Notes: generated by a model not told the origin, from the letters alone. Shown: positions 44,173-57,105, numbered from the stretch's first letter. The stretch: DNA of 64,000 bases from Tetrapyrgos nigripes (GCA_013368315.1 JAACJM010000118.1:62001-126000), one strand, 5' to 3'. Made by a program: numbers and translations.

Positions 44173-46677
44173 ATGAATTTTTCAGCTCAATATAGTGATA
44201 AGTTCCCATGGATCACAGATGCAGTATATTTGTATATGCGCACTCCGATGCAGCGACATAACTGGATAACACCATATGAACCATATGAAGTTCTGGAGAA
44301 GAAGAAGCCTCGTATGGATCACTTACATGTACTTGGCTGTGGAGCATACATCTACATTCCAGTGAAAATTCGAAAGAAACTCGCTTCCAAAACAGAGCTT
44401 ATGACCTACCTTGGTCCCACCCCAGGCGGACATGGTGATCTATTCATGAGAAAGAACAATGCACAATTCACTGCACCACAAGCAGTATTCGACAAAACTT
44501 TGTTTCCTTGATGTGACAAAAGCACAACAAACTCTAAACGACTTCCTATAACATCGAAAGACATACCAAACAATCCTAATGAGGATACTCCTCAAATGTC
44601 GAGCGAAGATGAAGACAAGCATTTTTACATACCACCCAACACACCTTCCAAAAGGAGACCTGACTTTCAGCATGAAGATGCTGATATTCAGAGTCTGCAG
44701 AGATTGCCACCAGAAACACTGCCCCTGAGATCTGAATCTGAACCTGAAACACCACCTCAGCTTCCACAGACACCTCTGAGGCGACCAAAGCAATCGCCAA
44801 ATCTGCCTCCTGCACCTAGACAAACTCAACATGACAGGAGAGCACCAAAAACATTTGTGCTAGACTCTAATCAAGCCTGGAGACAGGGGAGCACTCGACC
44901 CTCTGGTGTGCATACACACAATGCAGACAAACAGGTCGCAATTGATAATCGTGACACTGATAGAGCTGCAAGAGAATGTGAGGCATGGCGACAGCTAAAC
45001 CAGCCACACGGAACTGCAGCTGCAGAACCACAGGATCCCGGTCCTAGTTCTGCAGGACAAAGTGACTCAGGAGACGCTGATGAAGGTCTCAGGCCACATT
45101 CGTCCACATCAGGCGATGACAATTCTGCATCTAATACAGATGGAAACGATCTTTTAGAAGATCAGGCACAACTATGCTGGGAAGGGGGAGTACAGATGAT
45201 AAATCTCTTGCTTAATAATGCAATTGACTCTAAATCTCCCTGCGAATGGACACTCCAAGAAATATCGCTCTTACCAGATAGAGAGCAAGAGGAATGGAGA
45301 ATCGCTTGCCGTGAAGAGCTAGAGGTACTTCGCAGGCGTAGAACTTTCCAACTCGTAGATCGTCCTGAGAATAGGAAAGTCATAAAAAACCAATGGGTCT
45401 TTGACATCAAGACTGATGGTCGTAAGAAGGTGAGACTCATCGCTAAAGGTTTCTCACAGATTGAAGGTCTAGACTTTCATCAAGCCTTCTCTCCAGTTGT
45501 TCGCTTCGAGACGGTGCGCCTTATCTTCGCATTGGCAGCCCTCAATAATTGGCACATCTCAGGTGTCGGTGTCCGTAGTGCCTATCTTTATGGCATACTC
45601 GAAGAAGAGATCTATATGGAACAACTGGAAGGTTTTATAGAACCTGGAAAAGAATGCAAAGTCATTCAGCTACTTCGTGCTCTATATGGACTTAAGCAAG
45701 CTGGACTTGCTTGGTGGAAAGGTCTCGACAAGTCCATGGCAGAACTTGGTTTCAAACAAATCAACTCTGATGCTGGAATCTTCGTATATAATCAAAACGG
45801 TTATATTGTCATTGCCGTTGTCTACGTTGATGATGCTCTATTCTGTGGAGCAGATAAACAGCTAGTGCTCAAACTAAAGGTGAAATTTATGAAGAAATGG
45901 GAATGCAGGGATCTTGGCGATGCCAAAGAATTTCTTAGGATGAACATCATCAGGAAAGGCAGCAAAATCTATCTTGATCAATGCGCCTACCTTGAAAAGG
46001 TACTAGAACAATGTGGTATGCAAAACGCGAAAGCTTCTGTTACTCCATTACCTGCAGGATACTATCCTATAAAAAACAAAGCCCCAGTCAACCCAGTCCT
46101 TTGACAGAAATACCAAACTGTAATCAGGTCTCTTCTTTACATAATGTTAGGAACTCGTCTTGACATTGCCTTTGCCGTTACCAAAATGGCACACCACGCT
46201 GCAAATCCTTCAAATGATCATCTAACCAAAGCTCTCTGGATTTGCCATTACCTCCTTGGTACTCGACACTATGCATTAGTGTACAACGGATCCAAGAAAA
46301 AGATCACTGAATCAGATCCATTAGGAATTGGCCTCACTGCATACACAGACTCTGACTGGGCATCAGATCCAAACAATCACCGATCACATACCGGCTTCTT
46401 CCTAACGTTAGCCCGTGGTACTTTTTCCTGGGCCTCTAGAGATCAAACCACAACCACGTTGTGGTCCCCAACAGCTTTCTTGGGGTTCATCTTCCATGAG
46501 AAGAAAGAGGCAAGCTTGAAGAGCCTAGAAGATGGTCAGAAAAAGAAAGGAAGGGCATTACGTGGACTGACGACTAAAGCTATGGACCAACATGAGCAGA
46601 GAGATACCTTAGAGTTCGTAAATCCTACGGCTAAACTTGTTAACGTAGTGTACAACCTATGTGAAAAGAAATTTTGA
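44173..46677 (+). pseudogene. Ty1/Copia pol fragment (integrase end, RT, RNase H)
   Basis: The 5' part is the integrase C-terminal region (TPYEPYEVLEKKKPRMDHLH, VLGCGAYIYIPV). After TGA at 44509-44511 comes a Pro/Gln-rich linker. Then the Copia RT follows: NQWVFDIKTDGRKKVRLIAK, GLDFHQAFSPVVRFETVRL, LRALYGLKQAGLAWW and the catalytic VVYVDDALF. After TGA at 46102-46104 the RNase H side continues (LLYIMLGTRLDIAFAVTKMA, YTDSDWASDPNNHRSHTGFF). Gag, protease and the catalytic integrase core are missing, so it is 5'-truncated and inactive. Both TGA codons sit where Arg (CGA) is plausible. Confidence 0.88.
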
Positions 46678-47171
46678 AATGGACCAGTCGGAAAAAACCT
46701 CCTCAACCAACGAGTCTTCAGAACCATACTCTGTCCATCCTGGAGTCATCCTGGAACAAATGCTCCCCATCCAGAAAAACTAGCCATGACATTGACTCGA
46801 TCTTGACCAAAATTTCCCTTTTCTCTCTGCGAGAAATCGAACAATAATGCAAGCGTTCTAGGCAATGATTTTGAGAGCGGGACAATGGGCCGCAAAAAGG
46901 TGGGCAATGGTATGGACGTCGAGGACGTAATTATCCTCCTCTAGTGTCTCAAATAGACGTGAAAAGCTGCGCCTCAACGCGATTTGTACATACATGGCCT
47001 TGCACGACGAAAAAACCCCAAAGTCGACAGTCTAAATTTGCAAGGAAGATACAATGACGAGTTATGTACCCTTGTGCCTCTCGAAAGTCCATCACAATAT
47101 GCCGACATTGACATAGGACATGACAGCCAAATAAGTTTTGATTAGTACAGACAGGTAGACGCCGTAATCAG
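46678..47171. other. Copia 3' flank / intergenic, duplicated at 2.28-2.57 kb
   Basis: No gene. It probably includes the remains of the Copia 3' LTR, but without a second LTR the limits cannot be set. It contains blocks shared with 2275-2570, for example GGGACAATGGGC and AATTTGCAAGGAA. It abuts the stop codon of the amidase gene at 47172. Confidence 0.5.
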
Positions 47172-49794
47172 TCAGAAAGCCGTCCTCCCAGTCTTTACCT
47201 CCTGCACCAGACCCTCATCTGCAAGCTTGTCCACTAGGTCAAGCAGTACAAAATCACATCCTCGTCGAGCGACCAAGCTTATTGAGACCGGTAGGTGTTC
47301 TTCTACTTCGGTGATGTTGGAATGGAAAGGTATCTGGCCGACTGTAAGACATGCCAAGGAAGATGAGGCAGGAATGAGAATTGCAGGGAGAACAAGGAAC
47401 GTAAGGACGACGTACTGGGTATAACAACTTCAGCAGATCTAGCCAAGTTGGCGACGCGATTACTAGAAAAGCCGAAGGGTATGATGAAGCTGTTACGACA
47501 GAATGAAGATAAATTAATGAACCGTCCCTGGTGCACTGTGTTGGAAAGGACTTACGGAGAGGAATAGTAGGTTTCCCTGCTGCTATATGTCCCTGAATTA
47601 ATCCTGTACAGGGAATAAATGAGCTATAGTAACGACAACGGACAAGACGGAGGACATACGGATAGAGGAAGATACTCTCGGTGCACGATTCCGCATTGTC
47701 AGTCAACTGGACGTAACAGTCAGGGGCGAGAAAGAAAGAACCATACAATTCACTCACAAAGTTACTCAAAGTCCAATTCTCAAAAGTCTCTCTTTTCTCC
47801 AACTCAGCTGCGTACCCGTCTGCCCCTTTGGATTCACCGTACCTCCATCGATATCTGACTTGTGGGTTGATATGCGGACTGCGTCCTCCGTTTTGAGCAG
47901 CGTAATCCTCAAACAAGGGCTTGCCGACGTTGGTCCATTGGTAATAGGCGACTAGCGTTGCGTATGTCTATCAGAATATGGTCAAAGGAATTCACATCAG
48001 CACATACAGTACAAATCATAAAAACAGATGACCACTGACCTCGTTCAGATATACGCCCAATTCAGCCTGTATACCAGAGCTTGCATTCCAATGCCCCTCA
48101 ATACTATAGTTGCCAGCTGTCTCTCCTCCGAGGAAGGACCTCAACTTCTCTATCCAGGGTCTGTAGACTGCGTTGGCCGCATCCGTGACAGACAAAAAGT
48201 CATCCGAGACCAAAAGTTTTTTCGGGAAAGCGGGATATGATTGGAATGATTCGCCATACCAAGCTTTGCCGAAGCTGGAGAAGAGTTTCGGGGAACGGGT
48301 GAGCTAGAAACGAGCATGAGCTGAGGAAGGACATGAATTGAGGGGAATGAGGACACACATAGCCAGCCGTATCCAGAATAGGCTGAAAAAACAACGATGA
48401 CGATGAGCTACAGTCCAGTATCAGGAGAACACAACTCACACTCAGAGGTAAGACTTCATCCAAACTAATTGCACCAACACTAGGCCGAATACCATATACA
48501 CCATTGAGAGCTGCAGGTGAACGAACTGATCCACCAGTATCTATAAACATTTCACTTTAGCACGCCACAATGTGATGAGTCAAGAACGAACCAACATACC
48601 ACTCCCCAAAGATACATCTAACCAATCCAAGGTCGCAATACTTGTTCCAGCTCCGGTCGAGGAACCAGACGGTTCGAGGTATCCATCTCCTCGGGGTGAA
48701 AACGGTGCGTGATAGTCAACCCAGTCGGCAGTTGCCCTGTCACCGTTAGCGAATTGTACCATCTTCGTCGTTCCGACCATATGTGCACCGAGGTCAGTCA
48801 GACGGGTGATAGCTGGGCCTGTAGAGTTACGAGCAGGATATGTTGAGTAGAAAGCTCTGTTGCCAGCTGAGGTGACGAGGCCCTTCACTAGTAGATTTGA
48901 GGAAGTCAGCATATAGACAAAGGAATAGATAACCATGACGCACTGTAATATAAATCCTTGACGGATACACGGAGACCAGCGAGAGGTAGCTCGGAGTCAT
49001 TTTTGCTAAGGGTGTGGACCCTTGAAGGTACGGCGATATATGGTGACGAGTCGGTGTCGAGAGAGGCGGAGACAACTTCGTAGATCCATCGGATTTCATG
49101 ACCGTAGACTTGTAGAAACTCTGTGAATGAGACAAAGGAGTGTCAGAAGTGACCCGGGGAGTATCCTTGTGACCAACGCACCTGCGAATGATCATAATGC
49201 AAACGCAAAGGAGCATAGACTGCAAGTGAACCAGTTGCGTCATGAGCGAGGATGTATGGGCCAGCAGGCAACTGCGTAACAAGGTGAGTGACAAAGAGTA
49301 TGACAGAAGTAATGAACACGCACATCAGCGTCCGTCAGTTGGGAAAAAGTCGAGGCCGAGAATACAGAAGACATGTCCGTGGTCGTTAACATCATTTGAG
49401 TACCGCTTTCATTCAAAAAGCTCATCAGATCACCGGAGGCGTCCAAGGAAGAACCAGCAAGAACCACAGCTGCGAAATAGATCAATCAGTTACAGATAGA
49501 TAAGATAGAAAGGCAAGACTCACTATTCAAAAACTCCTTATTGAAGACATCATCTATGGTCTCCCAGTTCTCAACCGATGACTTGACACCCGAACCATCC
49601 CCTACGTCTGCCAAGATAGTGAATGGCAACGCGTCTCCAGTAATGTTATGGGTGTCTTGACCGAGAGTAACAAGCGGTTCCGTTGGAAGGTAATATGGCG
49701 AGTCATTGATGATAACGGTTCGGGAGACGGACGATATCCGTGCATAGGCACACGTCAGGCCGAACGCTGCGACTGTGAACGCGATCCGAACCAT
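47172..49794 (-). CDS. Secreted amidase-signature family enzyme
   Basis: Multi-exon minus-strand gene starting at 49794 with the signal peptide [18 protein letters not shown]. All three catalytic positions of the amidase signature family are visible: Lys in [12 protein letters not shown], cis-Ser in GSSTGAGTS, and the nucleophile Ser in [10 protein letters not shown] (split by an intron near 48545-48600). The C-terminal exons encode [20 protein letters not shown] joined to [15 protein letters not shown] and [20 protein letters not shown], with the stop at 47172. The family hydrolyses amide bonds; this one would act outside the cell or in the secretory path, substrate unknown. Boundaries checked by phase include 49524-49794, 49324-49469 and 47172-47341. 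Its last exon is copied at 2573-2726. A link to the neighbouring isonitrile genes is possible but not shown. Confidence 0.85.
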
Positions 49795-49863
49795 TTCCGA
49801 ATGTGAGCAACTGCAGGCCCTGGAGGACTCGCTCGGGCATAATGACAACAGGAATCCTGTTAT

Positions 49864-50300
49864 TTATGCGCTGGAGAAGGGCCAGCCGAGCATAACCCAG
49901 GGTAGATTTCGCCTATCTTCCCGTTGAGACAGAAATAAGGAACCGTCCCACAGGATGACGTTATTGAATGCTGGCCATAGGCCAACGACCATAAGGTTCA
50001 TCTTGAGTTTATTTCGAGTTTCTCCAGTGACCGATTCATGCATAGAAGAAGTGATAAGGCTTCCAGGCGTTATCTTTGTAAAGATTAGGACAAGTACAAG
50101 ACGTTTCAAGGTCAACCACATACCTGATTCCTCTCCAACTTGTCCCTTATATCCAGCGTTAAAGTCATGTCTAAACTATCCTTCGCGACGATCTGGCAGC
50201 TTCCTGCAAGTGAAGTGACGATCGAGAAGACTTCATCAGTGCTGTCCTTCTTCTCCTCAAGCTCCTCCTGGCCACAGTTTTTGAGTGTGTACAATGACAT
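49864..50300 (-). CDS. Hypothetical small protein, two exons
   Basis: Exon 1 starts MSLYTLKNCGQEELEEKK at 50300 and runs to DIRDKLERNQ. A GTATGT donor and an AAAG acceptor near 50062-50122 would join it to ITPGSLITSSMHESVTGETR and NNVILWDGSLFLSQRED. This gives about 130 aa. I recognise no domain. It lies just upstream of the amidase on the same strand and could instead be 5' sequence of that transcript. Confidence 0.35.
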
Positions 50301-50880
50301 TAGACGATAACGTTTTAGGTACCTGGTGGAATGGGAGAAGCTAGTTGGCTTAGCTGCCTTCGAGGTCGCGCGATTCGTGGTGGTTGAAGGAAGAAAGTAG
50401 AGAGCACGTGTTCACTCAAATCTGTCCGACCCTATGGCTCCGGGGTCTTAAACTCTACAGCAACGAAAACGTATCTCAGAATCTATGAGAGAGTCTGACA
50501 AATATTGATGTGGGCTCAGGCCTCAGGAGGAGAACTTAAATATTCTTTAGCCTCGGCAGTGGGCGCGTCCACACTTCGAATTCCCATCATATATTCAACG
50601 GTCTTTCAGGAAACTCTCGTCAATGCAGAAATCTTTTCTATGCTTTGAGCTAGTGACACTGTAATGGACGAAATTTTGGACGGAGCCTCCACATCTACAC
50701 TGTCACTCCTCTCTCAACAGCTCATTTCCATTTTACGCAAGCGCTCTTTTCCAGCCCGGGTAATAGACTCCTCCTTCTCTTCCCAGTCAACATCATTCCT
50801 CTATCGTCAATACCCAATCCCACTCGGATCAGAAGGCGAACATTCGCAGAAAAACTTCAATTTGTCCCGGTCGAGTGTAC
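50301..50880. other. No gene seen
   Basis: Intergenic space between the hypothetical gene and the 3' end of the ABC transporter gene. A plus-strand frame at 50664-50894 has no support. Confidence 0.5.
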
Positions 50881-50883
50881 CGA

Positions 50884-53800
50884 TTAGTCATTAGACAAAG
50901 CATTACGACCGCCAAAAAGCCCTCTTAACCCGGTTTTCCGAATACGGAAGAAATATGTCAACGCGAAGACAGCTACCACCTGCATACCAAGTACAATGAC
51001 TTCATAATTGAAATAATGCGATGAAAAAACCTCAAGACGTACGTTAAACACCACATATCCCCACACCACACCCAGGTCTCTCCAATGATGTGAGTACTGC
51101 ACGTTCAAGTTGGCAGCAAGGAACTCGTCCGTCGTACGTGCCGCACAGTACAAACAGCTTGAATCATCACTGGAGTCTGCCAAATAGCCACCGGCGTTCT
51201 GAATGAAAGGATCAAGATATTGATGACATGACATCCCGGAGGGAGGTATGATAGGAACTAGTTCGACCGATGAGCAGGTAAGCTCAGCGTGGCCAACAGC
51301 TGTATAGAGATGTAACAGCAGGGCGAAGATCCGCATTAGTATTTGATAGAAATATAATAAAGGTCATGCATACCTTGTCCTGCAAATCCCTCGACGAGAT
51401 AAGTGAAGGGGTTGACGCGATACATCCACTTCCACCATCCAAGCCTACGGTAAGGCTGGATGATGCCAGTGCTATTTCGGATAGCCCATCAGTCAGTCAT
51501 TCGTACGGGGGGAAAGGGGAAGCCTACAAAGTGACCGCAAAGGTGAAAAGCCCAAAATAGAGTAACGATGCTATAAGTGAACTAGGAGCCATGGCCGCCA
51601 GTGAGAGGACTTTAATTTCAAATTTCAGAGCAATCAGTAAGGCAGGTAAGTCTGCGGATGTATAATGACCCACCGAAACTCGTATAGAAGAAAGGGAACG
51701 TAAAGCCCATCATCAAGTACGAATAACCTGCACGGTCTGTTGGAAAGCCGACGATCCAATACCAGATGACGAAGAAAACAGAGGACCCAATGACGTTGAA
51801 GACGGTTTCAGCTATAAGCTGAGCAGTAGTCAGAGCTGTCCAACTGTAAACGCGACTGGCACGCTCTCGCAGCTCGTATATACTGCGAGTCTGGATGAAA
51901 GGGATGTGGATCTGATCGCCGATGGGGGCAGAGAGGATGAAAGCCATGAACGTGGCCTGTATAATAGGGCGTCAATGAAGACTGCAGAAACCTATGACCA
52001 TGAGGCACTCACAAACACTTTGTTCTGCGTTCCCTGCAACGTATCCTTGGCCTGGAAAAACGTGAAACCCATAAACACTCCTCCAATGATATTCAACATG
52101 AGTTTGTTCATCAGATATATCGGGTCTCTCCAATGTCGTTGAAAGTCCCTCTTGAGAAGAGTCGTCATTTGGGTGTACCAACTACTCGCAAACTCTCCGC
52201 TGTTGAGTCGTCGTCCTTGGTTGCCCTCGCCATTCGAGTCCTTTCGTCCGTTTCCCAAAATGAGATCAAGTTCCTGATCGAGTTCTTTGGATTCCGGTGA
52301 GTTGGCCCATACTTTGTTCCAATCAGTGACTGCGTTGGTGTTACTGTGTCCCGCCGCCCCAATGACATCAAGCATGTACTCGGCACTAGAGAACAGAGGT
52401 CCATTAGTAAGCCCATGGATTGAAAGGTCTGACTTACGGATTGGCTTCCGCGGGACAAGGCCTAGCTCCGTTGCTCTCGAAATAGCTAATAAGAGACCGG
52501 CCATGAGGTCCTAGTTCTCCTTGATACACAGTCTGTCCCCCGCTCTTCAGAAGAAGTATCCTGTCAAACATGTTGAACAGTTCGGCCGAGGGTTGGTGAA
52601 TGCTATAAACTCATCAGTCAGTCTCAAGTCAAGAGTAGGCAGATGCCAGGTATGATGGTACTCACGTACAAAGCACCGCCTGCCCTTCCTGTGCCAACTC
52701 TTTCAAAAACGTCACAATGGCCCAAGCACTCTGCGAATCCAATCCAGTCGTCGGCTCATCAAGGAATAAAAGCAACTCGGGCTTGGCAGCGAGCTCAACG
52801 GCAATAGTCGTCCGCTTGCTGTACTCCAAATTGAGAGACCCGACGATAGCATGCTCATAATTCTCTAATCCACACATGCGAAGGACGGTGTCGATGCTGT
52901 TGATGGAAGGTGTCAGATATGAATGAGTGAGGATGAGGCCAGTGAAGATTAGGATGGGAGACTCACTACGCCTCTTTCTCCTCTGCAGGGACATGTTTCG
53001 GTTGGCGAAGTTTGGCTGAGAAGGATAGAGCCTCACGGACTACGAAGAACCCATCAGTTCCAGATTAAGATCCAGTCTAGATAATACCCACCAGTACACG
53101 TAGGCAAATGAACATCCAACTGTTGACAATACCCCGTCTGGGCTTGGAAATCCATAGGCAACGCCTTGCCATCAACGAAAACATCCCCCGAAACTACTCC
53201 AACTGAGACACGTTGAGCGAGTGCGTTGAGTAGAGTAGTTTTACCAGCCCCACTTGCACCCATGAGAGCTGTGAGTTTTCCGGGAGCGACATATCCTGAG
53301 ACGTCATCTAAGAGTCTGCGAGTGGTACCCCCCGCGATGGGGACGTCGTAGGTGAGGTGGTGCCAGGTGAAGATTTTTCTGGGTTGACTTTGGGTACTGG
53401 GATCGGTAGTGCTAGCGGGCTTCGTAATGGTGGTATCAGCTGCGTCACCCCCAGCTGCCGACGAGTCTTTCTCCGATACACCTGCTTCCTCGTCGTTGAT
53501 TTTTTTGTTGGTAAGAAGGGGTGAGACACCAGAGGAAGTCCGAGCGAAGTAGGTGACCTCCATCTGCGTCGCAATCCAGGTGTTGACTTCAGTGAAAAGG
53601 AGTAGGAGGAGTAGGAAGAAGACCCCGTAGGCGAAGACGATACCGAGGTTCTATAGATACAGGTTTTAGTGTATGCCATGAATGAACGATGTGACACTCA
53701 CTCTCCAAGCATTCGCATACTTATACTGATAACTCAACGCGATGTAAGCGTTCCCATCCACCGTACTCTGCCCAGGAACTTTCCCAACCGTCGCACAAGC

Positions 53801-56273
53801 CTGGTTTGCCAGAGAAACGTTGGGGTTATCCGAGTATCCAGGACCAGAGGGAACAAGATTAGAGCAAGTTGCATTGAGGGTATGGAACTCGTTGGCCATG
53901 AGGATCTCGAAACCCCAACGACTTGGCTGTGTGAAAGAGAGGGTAAGCACCAGAGAAAGGGAAAAAGGAGAGAAAGGCGTACGTTAAGATAAGTTATCCA
54001 CCTCAACCCCCCGATCATACTCGGTCTTGGCAACGCAAACCCGGTATACAAGACCAACGCCAGCAACGCAACACCTGCCAACGTCTGCGCTGGAGCTGGA
54101 GACCCCACAGCTGCGCTCAGACTCCTCACAAACACTTCATCGTTATCGCCAATGCGAAAAGGGTGACGAAGAACGTGAAGAATTGGGCAGCAGTGGTTTG
54201 GAGACCGACCATAAAGTAAATGATAATGCTGTAGACGAGGGTGGTGAAGAAGGAGATGGGGATGTCAACCAGCGTTTGGGAGAGGGCCTCAAGGAAGGGG
54301 AGGTAGAGGGCGCTGCGGTATTGGCGGATGACGATGGGGCGTTGAGAGAAGAGGATGGGAATTTCAGACATGGCGGAAAGGGTGAGGAAGAGAACAGTGC
54401 TGTAAATAAGAAAGTTGGGACGGAGGCGAGTCAGAAGAGGAAAGAATAAGGGATAGGGAAAGACAACGGTCAGTAAGTGAGGAAGTCAGGGGCGAAAATG
54501 AGGACGACATACTAAAAAATAGCGCCAGCTCTAGAGAAATACGCATCGGTGGATTCTGGAGAATTGTAAAAGACGGTGCCAAGGACGATACCAAAAATGA
54601 CAAAGGAGCTTCCATGAGATGTACGTCAGATACTAGAGCATTGTATAAAAGGCAGTTTAAAAAGACTCACGCAAAAATCATAAACTGGTCCCCAATGCTC
54701 CCCCTCAAAATCTGCACTCTCCTCTTCATCAACGCAAGGAGCTGAGCCCACATTGATACCGTAAACGGACTTGTCTTTGGAAGAGAGCGAGATTTCTCTT
54801 GAGCAATACTCTCCATGTACCGGGCTTTGAGCTCCTGGGCTTTCCGCGAAGTTGAGTTCCCTTCCGTCAATACATGCGTCGATGACTTTGGCGATACCGT
54901 TCCTAAGATTTCCCGATGATATTTCTCCATTTCCTCACGGTTTACCCTGCCCAGTTCACTCTTCAAGAACCTTTCAGCGAATTCGGCGGGGGTACGAGGT
55001 GCAGAGGACTCAAAACCCTTGCGAACAATTCTCTCCTTTGGATCCGTCACTGTAAGAACCAAGGCATTAGCGGTGCTGCTGGACAACGCACAAATCAATC
55101 CAACTCACCACTAACCAAGAAATCCCCAACCGTTTGCCCCTGAGTAGCCCTCTCGAACCCCAACTCTTCAAAATACGCCCTAGCCCTATGTGCCGGTCCA
55201 AAATAAACCATCCGCCCCTCATACAAAACACACGTCTTATCAAACACATCATAAAGCGCATCACTAGCCTGATAAAGCGCCATAATCGTCGTCAACCTCC
55301 CGTCATCCTGATTCGGTAACGACGTCGCCGTTCGAAAATGTTGGAGCAACTCCAACGCAGTAGACGAATCCAATCCCCGTGTCGTATTATCCCAACACCC
55401 CAAAACCGAACGAACAGCCAACATTTCTCCGACACTGACTCGTTTTTTCTCTCCACCGCTGACGCCGCGCAAGGCTTCGTTCCCGACGACAGTGTTGCGA
55501 GTATGGGACAACCCAAGCATGTTTTGCAATACATCGACGAATTGGTTGCGGAATTTTTGAGGAGTGGGACATTCACCAAGGGTTCGTGGGGTGCGAGTCG
55601 TTGCGGCGAAGGACAAAGTTTGCTGGACGGTGAGAGTGGGGAAGTGGATGTCGTCTTCGGGGCAGTAAGTGACGTCTCCACGGAAATGGGAAGAGATTTC
55701 AGAGGGAACGAATGGGCCGAGATGGATTGATCCTTCTACTGAGGAGAAGGAGTGGTGTGGCAGGAGAGAGTCTTGAGGAAGGTGGAACAGCCTGCAGATG
55801 GGCGGCCGAGGACGACTAGAGAAACAATTAGCAGTGTTGCGAGGAATTGAGAAGATGAAGGACGCACGTAGCATCTCCCCAGGCCACACCACACCCTCAA
55901 ACCCTCCAATATCCTCTTCCTGGGCGGCCGCAAGAACTCATTGAGAAAGTCGTAAATATGTCGTGGATTGAAGAACGACTCAAAGGTAAGATGGTACGAC
56001 GCAGATGAACCGGAACCAACGACGTTGAGATTCGAAAAGAGCACTCCAAGCTCACGTGGAGTTATTCCCGAATTTTGGCGGCTGAGACATGATGTCAGAT
56101 CCAAAAAATAAATTCGGCTGCATCACGCACCCTCGAAGAAAATCCTGGAAAGACGTTTCAAAATCGAAACTCGAGCTATCCTTTTCCATGGGTCGTACGT
56201 AGAAAGGTGAGAAGAGGTCAGGATGCAGAGGCAATTGCCCGAGTTCATGACTTTTAGACGACACATAATTCAC
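50884..56273 (-). CDS. PDR-type (ABCG) ABC transporter, apparently frameshifted
   Basis: Multi-exon minus-strand gene starting [13 protein letters not shown] (56273) and ending RNALSND (stop 50884). NBD1 has [15 protein letters not shown] (the usual fungal PDR Walker A with Cys replacing Lys), [31 protein letters not shown] and [10 protein letters not shown]. The first membrane domain follows ([36 protein letters not shown]). NBD2 has [14 protein letters not shown] and [15 protein letters not shown], then the second membrane domain and the Cys-rich end. This full-size (NBD-TMD)2 exporter would act in the plasma membrane on hydrophobic small molecules. Three places need a 1-nt shift to keep conserved frame: about 55905 (ILEG to [10 protein letters not shown]), about 55765 (FLKTL to VEGSIHL) and about 54135 (AITM to FVRSL). 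It may be a pseudogene or contain assembly indels. Confidence 0.85.
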
Positions 56274-56287
56274 GTTGCTGACATGTC

Positions 56288-56331
56288 TCCGAGTCGGAGA
56301 TCTCTGTCCTATATTGGCTCTCCGAGTCGGA
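56288..56331. promoter_or_regulatory. Two TCCGAGTCGGA inverted-repeat sites upstream of the ABC transporter
   Basis: TCCGAGTCGGA occurs at 56288-56298 and 56321-56331, 33 bp apart (about three helical turns). It lies 15-58 bp upstream of the ABC start codon. TCCG-N3-CGGA is an inverted pair of CGG half-sites, the format bound by Zn2Cys6 regulators. Confidence 0.55.
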
Positions 56332-56533
56332 CATCACTGTCATATAAGAAGATCTTGAGAACAGCTTTCATACCTAGTTAGGTTCATTGCGGTAATGAAT
56401 GAACGGGATGCCGTGAACTGAGCAGGAGAGAACGAAACAAGGAATAGAAGGGTGCAAACTGGGAGCAGAGCAAATGAAAATCTGGCGGTAGAAGACCAGT
56501 ACATAGTCACTTAGACTGAAACATTGCCGAAAC

Positions 56534-57105
56534 ACGATCTGCATTGGTGATGCTTGGAGAAGCGGGAGTAGCACTACCAAGTATGTATCCCAAATGCATC
56601 CTTCCAAGTGCGATGATTTCGATAAAGTGTAAATGTCCGAAACGGAGCGCCCTGAAGAAGCACCTCGATAACATGATCTGCGTTGGTGATGCTGGGAGGT
56701 TGCTGGGAGGAGGAACGGGAGTAGCACTACCAAGTATGTATCCTTCAACTAAGCGTGTGATGATTTCGATAAAGTGTAAATGTCCGAAACGGAGCGCCAC
56801 CTGAGGAAGCACCTCGGCAGCACGATCTACGTTGGGAGATTGCTGGGAGGAAGAGGAACGAGAATAGCACTACCAAGTATGTATCCTTCCAAGCGTGTGA
56901 TGATTTTTCGATCAGGTGTAGATGTCCGAAACGGAGCGCCACCTGAGGAAGCACCTCGGCAACACGATCTGCGTTGGTGATGCCGGGAGGTTGCTGGGAG
57001 GACGAGGAACGGGAGTAGCACTACCAAGCGTGTGATGATTTTTCGATCCAAGTGTAAATGTCCGAAACGGAACCCCACCTGAGGAAGCACCTCGGCATGA
57101 GTACT
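56534..57105. repeat. Tandem repeat, ~142-bp unit, four copies
   Basis: Units at about 56534-56674, 56675-56823, 56824-56965 and 56966-57105. Shared words include GGAGTAGCACTACCAAG, TGTCCGAAACGGA and GAAGCACCTCGG. The units differ by small indels. They open frames on both strands (FGHLHFIEIITRLVEGYILG on the minus strand), which I take as by-products. Confidence 0.85.

Noticed and set aside
46858..47340. Copia LTR, because the block is repeated at 2.28-2.73 kb
   Set aside because: The repeated block extends into the amidase coding exon, so the duplication is segmental. The LTR limits cannot be set from it.
50664..50894. 76-codon plus-strand open frame
   Set aside because: It is antisense to the very end of the ABC gene, with no family resemblance.
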